Positions 57,586-64,000 of a DNA stretch of 64,000 nucleotides are shown here, piece after piece. The position numbers and the translations under genes are program-made. Each line of letters opens with the position of its first letter. The first letter of the stretch is position 1. This stretch comes from Notospermus geniculatus (lineage: Eukaryota; Nemertea; Pilidiophora; Heteronemertea; Lineidae). The notes under the pieces are model-generated. The model saw only the letters and a program-made list of their open reading frames with translations. It made no database searches and was not told the DNA's origin. The DNA is taken from NCBI GenBank assembly GCA_002633025.1, contig NMRB01001460.1:95261-159260 (forward strand), given 5' to 3'.

Positions 57586-58385
57586 TCACTCAACAGTAGA
57601 ATCCCTGGGACATGTCAAATCTGTTTTATCCTCCAATATACCGGCGATTTCTCGCCCTAAATGTCTACTGTCATGGAGAATATTGTTGATGAAGAGATGA
57701 CTCGACTGTTGATCGCCACCGCGAGGTATACGCGAGACTACTGTTTGGTGTAGACGTACGCCCTCTTTATTCCACAGTATGTTAAGATGCGATTGGAAGT
57801 ACCCTCGGAATAAAGTGTCTGTGGAGCATGGGATCCGAAGTGTGTGATCTACGGTCCTCACTTGGTCTGTGTTGTAGATAATTCGTACCAAAATACATGA
57901 ACAAACGATAGTACAATGGGACTGGGACACTTTTCTGTGGGAACATTTTTCCTTCATCACCGACAGCCGGTCAAAGAAACTACCCTTGATATTTGTGGGG
58001 CAGAATCCACTGTGGACGGACAACACGTACGGTCTCATTTAGTGTTGATGGTATTCCTTCGAGATGACCCTTCCGCCCGGGGCACTCGGGATCGGGTTAC
58101 CAAATGAATCTACGCAGGTTCTTTTCTATATCGCGGGAAAACGTAGTGTCACTTGAACTTTCCACAGGAGCCCATCATATACCGATGGTCTTCCATATGA
58201 CGATTATCCTTCATGATGAGGAAGCAAAAATAAATCTCCTTTGGTTGAATACAACATTGACCGCTTCCAGTCCTAAAAATCTTAAATCCGTTCGATACGT
58301 CTTTCAAATAAGCAACTCCCGGTCTATAATTTCGAACAACCCGGGCAACACCCTACAGATTATGTCAATTAGTGTAGCAAAATAA
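57586..58385. other. Unassigned open region (150-aa ORF minus, 93-aa ORF plus)
   Basis: A 150-codon ORF runs on the minus strand (57586-58038) and a 93-codon ORF on the plus strand (58104-58385). Neither resembles a protein I know, no splice context is convincing, and codon character does not favour one strand. They may be a decayed mobile-element gene or chance. Confidence 0.2.
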
Positions 58386-58681
58386 AGATGTTTTGGTAAG
58401 AAGCATTGCGTTACATCCAAAATGTATGAAAGGCTTCTTACATTTTCGCTATAAAAGCAAATTTTGTACACAGAGATCCTTCGAATATACCAGCACAGAA
58501 ATATCAGTCAGATTGCACAATCAACGTCACCGGAAGTGACGACATCAATCCTGCCACTCGGAGTGACGGAAGAACGTAAGCAGTGATGGATTACACCCTT
58601 GTTGGTGCATGTGAGCACCGCGAGCATAAAACAGCATGAATAGAATTGCATCTTGAAGCGTCTTCTAGGTCTTGTTTGCCG

Positions 58682-59011
58682 TCAGTCAGCCCATGTAATC
58701 GGATTTCTTGCTCTCGGTGGCGGTGCACTTTTGCAGCGACGCATCGGAAACGTATTGTACCTACAGTCCAAAGGAGGATACCCGGGCTTCTTGTTCAGGT
58801 TTAATTTCTCTACTGTCAGATTTTCAGACACCCAATCAGGATGTATGATAAAATCCCTGCGAGTTTTTCGATAATTGTTGAAAAACCCTCCGTGGTATTC
58901 ATAACTTTTGTCGTCTGCTTTGCTGCTGCCGCCCCCAAAGTTCATCTTGGTCGGTGTGGTGTGTTCACTGGCACTCTTAAACCATGGCAGTTTCTTTTTG
59001 GAACTTGACAT
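58682..59011 (-). CDS. Small basic protein of unknown function (terminal exon or whole coding region)
   Basis: 109 codons from ATG (59011) to stop. MSSSKKKLPWFKSASEHTTP, then a Gly/Ser stretch, YEYHGGFFNNYRKTRRDFII, HPDWVSENLTVEKLNLNKKP, and a Pro/Arg tail (KSAPPPRARNPITWAD). No signal peptide, membrane span or recognised domain. An acceptor TTTTCAG lies upstream at 59072, and the frame stays open from it (PKKRPLTATVIRYPITGQRM), so the true protein may be longer, with upstream exons further right. Short, basic, aromatic- and proline-rich proteins of this kind include axonemal microtubule inner proteins, but I cannot assign it. Confidence 0.55.
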   Translation of the reverse strand: MSSSKKKLPWFKSASEHTTPTKMNFGGGSSKADDKSYEYHGGFFNNYRKTRRDFIIHPDWVSENLTVEKLNLNKKPGYPPLDCRYNTFPMRRCKSAPPPRARNPITWAD

Positions 59012-59854
59012 TCTCTGGCCTGTTATTGGGTAGCGTATGACGGTTGCGGTGAGTGGACGCTTTTTTGGTCTGAAAAGAAAACAAAATGATCAAGATATCA
59101 TAAGATCAGCGATAGGTAGCGTTTCTTTGGGCATGTTATCAGAAATATATCCCAGCGGAAAATCTCTGATATTTCGTATCAGATAGATTTTCGCCGCACT
59201 GTCAGCCAACATGGTCGATGTCGTTCTCAACACTGATTTCGTCCATAGTCCATTAGCAATCCGTCAATAAGTGAAGTCTGATTCTACACGTGTATACACT
59301 AGGTCTTTATGTTAACGCCTGAAGCCAGGATGAAATGGCTGACTCACATAAAGGTGTTGGACCCTGCCAGCAGCCAGGAGACAAAATCAATGCAGCTTGT
59401 TACAGATCGAGGTCCATAATACCCATTAAGACTAGATCTATGGGGCTCAGAAAATTCTATCGACTTTGAAAGATGACGATGACGGTATACGTATTATCAC
59501 CTCGGCAACCGTGAATTCCCTGGTGTCCTGACTAATTCATTCCTACCACAAGTACACGTACACTATCGGATGGTTCAAACAAGGCAGCTTTCATTTTGCT
59601 GACTGTTTTACTACTGATCCACACTAGTGCAAAAGTCACCTCAAGAAAGGGTTTGCTGGATTGGATGTACGAGGGTGCAAAATCGATGAAAGCCATTATA
59701 CAGAACATGCGAGGATATGAAAATGGTCCTTGATTATTGACGTATCCGAGCGCTGGGTTTGCGACAAGAGGTCAGCCGGTGCAGTCAGCTGTTGTTGACC
59801 AATGTGGGTCCAACTGTGGGCCCCTTTCTAATTACCTAGTGCTTCCCTCCCTCC

Positions 59855-59960
59855 CATCCTGAGAATTTTCAGCTGTTCTTACTGCTCGCTCCCTCCGTCA
59901 CTGCTTTCTGCGCGGTGACGAAGGGTGCGAGCACTGAGAACCTCTGATATTCTCACGATG
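59855..59960. mobile_element. Foldback family V, copy 2
   Basis: CATCCTGAGAATTTTCAGCT, TCTTACTGCTCGCTCCCTCC and the inverted GGGTGCGAGCACTGAGAACC, ATTCTCACGATG. Confidence 0.65.
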
Positions 59961-60499
59961 CTCCGTCCCGTCAAATGGGCCGACAGTACTCGCTCGCTTA
60001 TTTATTTTTGCTCACACTCAGAAAAGGAAACGGAATCTCAATGAAAACATTTCGCCCGATAGATATTCAAATGACTCGAGTTTAACACGTGACAATCTGC
60101 CTCAGATCGCCGACATTTTCTTCAAGTGGCTCACAGTTCCGAAGCTGCCATGACATTGATGGCCATTATGACTGATGAGAGAAGCAAGATTAATCATGTT
60201 TGATGCTTCGCTATAAACAGTATTGATTCTTCATTTCGTCCTTGCCTGCATCGACCTCATTTACCATGCTGTAGCCCATCAAGGGAGTCATTTCTCTTTC
60301 AATAAAGAGGGTTGTGGCAGCTCCACAGAGTAAAGAAAGATTCTGATTGACGAAGGATGGCAAATCATCCGGGGAAGAACCATTCGTTGGGGAGGTTGCA
60401 CCATTGCAACTAACGGCGTCCTCTAAAAACGGCCATCGTTCAATTCACTGGAGCTGCTCGGTCCACGTCATGACGTCAGCGAGAGTTTTGTCGCCCTAC

Positions 60500-60760
60500 A
60501 TGTAGTTGGCTCGCTTGGCAACTCACCCAATGAAAACCATGGACAATCGTTTGTGATTGATCTTTGCCCATTAGGGAGATTTAGAAATCAAACGATAAAC
60601 GTAAACTTTACGACAACGTTATTTTTCATACTACACAACCAGATTTTATATTGCATTTTCAGTACAAAAATAACGTTGTCGTTACCGATTACGTTTATCG
60701 TTTGATTTCTAAACCTCCCTATTGAGAGCCAACTCACACGAGAAAACTCTCACGTTAAGG
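60500..60760. mobile_element. Foldback family M, copy interrupted by element L
   Basis: Left part TAGTTGGCTCGCTTGGCAAC ... TTTGCCCATT; right part ATTGAGAGCCAACTCACACG, AGAAAACTCTCACG. The middle is occupied by the insertion at 60573-60720. Confidence 0.65.
60573..60720. mobile_element. Foldback element L, 148 bp, ATT target duplication, nested in family M
   Basis: Arms AGGGAGATTTAGAAATCAAA, CGATAAACGTAA and TTACGTTTATCGTTTGATTT, CTAAACCTCCCT; inner ACAACGTTATTTTT / AAAAATAACGTTGT. ATT at 60570-60572 and 60721-60723. Confidence 0.88.
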
Positions 60761-61750
60761 AGATTCTCGGGAGGAAAGCATGCAAATCTCAAATAACGAA
60801 CAACGTACACTTTACAACAACATGGTCACGCCAACAACTGCAAACAACATGAAGAATTTGTGGACCAAGGATGTCAACACCAAAGAGCTTTCCTTATCGC
60901 GGGTACATTGTAATCAAGGGGGAAATGAAGATGTAAGCTGTCGTTGCAACCCTAGGACCAAGCAATGAAGCTGCCATTTTTCATGTGTAACAGCAGCCAA
61001 CGAAATGAAATGAAATGAAACGCAACGGTATAACAATCTTTCGATGATGACCATCCCTACCTTACTTGATAGCACTTCTACCTAACCTAGAATACAAAAC
61101 CACGAGAAATGGTCAGACGTTGTGAATACCGTGTACAAGGATAACAACAGTCGGCCCACAAACATAATCATTAGAGGAGTCTACAGACCATTTCAGGAGT
61201 CTTTTTTGAACGGCATGATTGTCAGACAAGATCTTCACCTTGACCCATCAGAGTACACCCAGCACCGAATACGCTTGGACAACACACAATCATTGGCCAC
61301 TGAAGGCGAATTTCTCTTGCATAATCGTGTGGTTTAATGTCATGGTGGGCTTTGCCATATAAAGGTATTATGTGAGGTTAAAAGCATGCAGTGTTCAAAT
61401 AGGTAATGAAGTAATTTGACTGGTAATCGTTGCTACGTAATATCCAGCGAGTCAACGAATCGAGCGAGTTCATGTCAGCCAACATGCAATAGTCTACAAG
61501 TACAATGACACAGAAGCAAAAAAGCAATCTGAAAAATGAACAAACGAGCATAATGCTATCAACGCCATCCAAGAGAATGGCAGATCGCTCCTAAATTACA
61601 ATATTCCGCAGCATACAATCATATCTCCTGCTCACAACACCTGCTCAGCGATGTTTTTTCTTACTACACCAAGTGTCCATCACTTCGTCTGTTAATTTTT
61701 ACACCGTGCTCTGAAAATATTGCTCGTCTATCAAGTCCTCTTCCGCATAC

Positions 61751-61852
61751 CAGGTGTGTTTCCTCAGGTGCAGTGGCCAGCATATCATCAAACTCTGATA
61801 TGATGAGCAACAGGCGCTGCTGATTTGCATCAAGCCTTTTTTCCAATGCAAT
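61751..61852 (-). CDS. Weak exon candidate, 34 codons
   Basis: Open in phase 0 between CTCAAAG and a GTATGC donor: IALEKRLDANQQRLLLIISE, FDDMLATAPEETHL. Helical, protein-like; not recognised. Confidence 0.25.
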
Positions 61853-62093
61853 CTTTGAGAAAGATGTGCAGGCCTACCTGCATCTTCTTTGATTGTGTTC
61901 AGACGTGACAAAATGTTCGGACCCTACACTGCGGGGTCACAATCAACCATGTCGATTCACCAATGTTTCCTCAATACCAGCCTGAATGAGTGCATTCTGC
62001 TTTCATTTTCCGGGTGGTGAGGTACATGTGCAATTGAGAGTCTATGGAAACAATCAAAGAACTACCTGATGAAAAAGTAACATTTCCAACTGC

Positions 62094-62231
62094 TCAAGGA
62101 GTCCAGAGCATTTGTAACAAGGAACACACGAAGCAACCAATGCCAATTAGAAGATGTTGAAGAACATAGAGCTCAGTTTTTGTAATCATGGTAATTGCCT
62201 CCTCATCCGACGCTAGGTTGCCCATCTCACT
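62094..62231 (-). CDS. Weak terminal exon candidate with C-terminal hydrophobic helix
   Basis: 46 codons ending in TGA after an ATCAG acceptor: SEMGNLASDEEAITMITKTE, then LYVLQHLLIGIGCFVCSLLQ. If real, a C-terminal membrane anchor. Phase fits 62569-62748. Confidence 0.25.
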   Translation of the reverse strand, partial: SEMGNLASDEEAITMITKTELYVLQHLLIGIGCFVCSLLQMLWTP

Positions 62232-62568
62232 CTGATCTGAATGTAAGGAAGCGAAGAAGAGGAAGAAAACGGGAGATAATGACGTTCTATTTTCGGACTG
62301 ATCATACCACAAAGAGCAAACTCTCGAATGCAGAATGGTTGACAGATCCTTCCTGATATACAGAGAAGTTGAAGTGAAATCTGGTCGTAGAACATGTACA
62401 CGTGACTAGAAAAACGTACCGGAGGAATGACTCAGATACACATCGTGACAGATTAAACAACACTGCACGGATTTACCGTGTGTTGCTTTGTGAATTATCC
62501 TTAAAAGTATCTTAGTAAAAAGGGCTCCATTGCTGGTGACTCATTGGAATATTGTCTTCTGTTCTTAC

Positions 62569-62748
62569 CCGCAGGTAGTGATGAAACGAACGTAGAGAGC
62601 GCATGGGTGTCGCCAAATGAGTAACACATTCCTTATCTGATCTCCTTTTCTCAGGATTAGTAATATGACACAAATACGCAGAAGAAGCAAGTAGAGACGA
62701 TATTGCACCAATGGGATCATTCGTTGATATCCAGGTCCTAAATGGCTT
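62569..62748 (-). CDS. Weak exon candidate, 60 codons
   Basis: Between TCTTAG and GTAAGA, open in phase 0: KPFRTWISTNDPIGAISSLL, ASSAYLCHITNPEKRRSDKE, then LATPMRSLRSFHHYLR. A second frame is also open across it, so the reading is uncertain. Not recognised. Confidence 0.28.
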
Positions 62749-62825
62749 CTAAGATTGTGTTGTTGACCACAAGATATCGCATAGCACAACCAAAAGAATG
62801 GTCATCAAACCAGCATTGCTGACTG

Positions 62826-62930
62826 AAGGAATGTTGTGACATGGATCTCTGATACCATTGCTGAAGGAACGCTGTGACATACGCATCTCCGATACCATTG
62901 CAGAAGGAATGCTGTGTCATGCACATCTCT
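62826..62930. repeat. Two- to three-copy tandem repeat, ~50 bp
   Basis: Copies of GAAGGAAYGYTGTGACATRC, ATCTCYGATACCATTGC. Confidence 0.7.
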
Positions 62931-64000
62931 AACCATTAGCCTCACCACTTGATCCCCATGCACATTCAACTGCATCAGGCAGACGGAAATTGGTTTGTTG
63001 TATTCTGAACACACCACTGCTTGCGTCGTGTTGCTGAGTTACCATTTGTACATTCCTCCATGTACTCGTTACCATCACATATTAAAACACATACGGTCAT
63101 ATATTAGATAATGCTGTTGACAGTTGAAATGTGATTATGGTATGGCCCAAGGGCGTCGATTTGATCCACTTGGTGGCCACAGACATCATGGATTCTATGC
63201 GGTGACGAAGAGAGCGACGGAGCAAAAGAACACTCCTGATGACCTTGGGATCCAGATTATGCGATGAGCAATTAGAGGTAGACGCTCGATGCAGTTGATG
63301 GACAAGTCAGTTGTCGGTCTCCAATGGTGGTCATTTTCACCACTGAAGGTTTCTGGAAATACCGAGCATTGATAAAGGAATTTAATTCTCGAATAAACCC
63401 ACCTGTTAGAAAAATAAGGCATGACCTCAGTGCAGGAAAGCAGTGGGCACTTAAAAATGGTGCACAATCTGAAGATCAAACCCCAATGTGGACAAAGACT
63501 AACTATACGATAGCTTCGTCAGCAACAACGTTAACATTGTTAGCTGTGCACATTTTGGGCAGGATAGTAGCAAGAATTCGTCAATACAAATGGCAGTTTT
63601 GCTGACAGCTGAAAAGCAAAACTGTTTCGTGTTAAGTGTGAATCATCCAGTCATTTGCAGATCTTCGGACCAAGGAACTTTGGCAAATGGGGTAATTGCA
63701 AAGAACACCGAGTTTTGTTATTCATTCCACTGTAACATCTGCTTGCATTGAAAATCGGCGTTCTGCACTAAGTAATTCTGGTACATCTGCAGGTATACAG
63801 GAAATGGACATTACTGATGTATGATCTGGTACTTTGGGCTATTAACAAATTCAACATTACTTTCAATGGTAAATACACGGACAATATCAATATCACCTTA
63901 GTCACTGCCCACACAAACCAATGTTTCGTCGTCAACGACATTGTACATACGTCCGCCACAGAACTGTTGGCATCACATTGCTCTCCTGAGGCAGTGTTCA

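Larger units (their letters stand above)
54277..58681. other. Spacer between NCLN and the 58.7 kb gene
   Basis: Upstream region of NCLN (minus strand); a GC-rich stretch at 54440-54560 is a plausible promoter area without a recognisable core motif. Repeats: 54630-54785, 54954-55084, 55428-55545, 55918-56330, 56327-56485, 57013-57085. An unassigned open region lies at 57586-58385. Confidence 0.5.
59072..64000. other. Right-hand spacer / possible 5' part of the 58.7 kb gene
   Basis: Mostly non-coding. Foldback elements at 59855-59960 and 60500-60760 (with 60573-60720 inside), weak exon candidates at 61751-61852, 62094-62231 and 62569-62748, and a short tandem repeat at 62826-62930. Nothing supportable from 63000 to 64000. 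Confidence 0.45.

Noticed and set aside
63324-63605. 93-codon plus-strand ORF near the right edge
   Set aside because: Protein-like in parts, but no splice context, no recognised motif, and the opposite strand is equally open.

Overview
This is a 64 kb window of animal nuclear DNA. Coding sequence is broken into short exons with canonical GT/AG borders, there are no operons, and introns and spacers are filled with foldback (MITE-like) elements, tRNA-derived SINE fragments and minisatellites. The protein relationships and intron density point to a non-vertebrate bilaterian, for example a deuterostome or lophotrochozoan invertebrate. The sequence alone does not fix the phylum. There are three assembly gaps (1094-1108, 22494-22867, 35860-36519) and four single ambiguous bases (13673, 25963, 40431, 53192).

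Positions 198-46770, minus strand: one large gene for a RIM-binding protein (RIMBP / TSPOAP1 family), the presynaptic scaffold that links RIM and voltage-gated calcium channels. I traced 18 exons plus one candidate alternative first exon and one candidate extra exon. It starts with a 304-codon coiled-coil exon not expected from the vertebrate proteins, continues through a coiled-coil region assembled from symmetrical phase-0 exons, and reaches the first SH3 domain at 1646-1883. The remaining domains (fibronectin III and two further SH3 domains in the family) must lie left of the window. One exon carries a 32-residue tandem coiled-coil repeat that runs into the 374-base gap.

Positions 49948-54276, minus strand: nicalin (NCLN), an ER membrane protein of the NOMO-TMEM147 complex. 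Ten coding exons are readable. The exon or exons for about 100 residues of the lumenal core are absent from the sequence between 52641 and 53204, and the flanking exons are out of phase with each other.

Positions 58682-59071, minus strand: the terminal exon (or whole coding region) of a small basic protein that I do not recognise. Further right, 61751-62748 holds weak exon candidates on the same strand.

The rest is repeat-rich. I delimited more than twenty foldback elements. Several share terminal signatures (GGGCCGTATnCA or TAGGGAG). Two have CAG...CTG ends with clean 5-bp target duplications (18289-19263 and 28636-28966), one is inserted inside another foldback element with a reconstructable empty site (60573-60720), and one abuts a RIMBP splice donor (9505-9680). 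The two recognised genes have related themes only loosely (membrane trafficking/synapse and ER membrane); nothing suggests that they work together.
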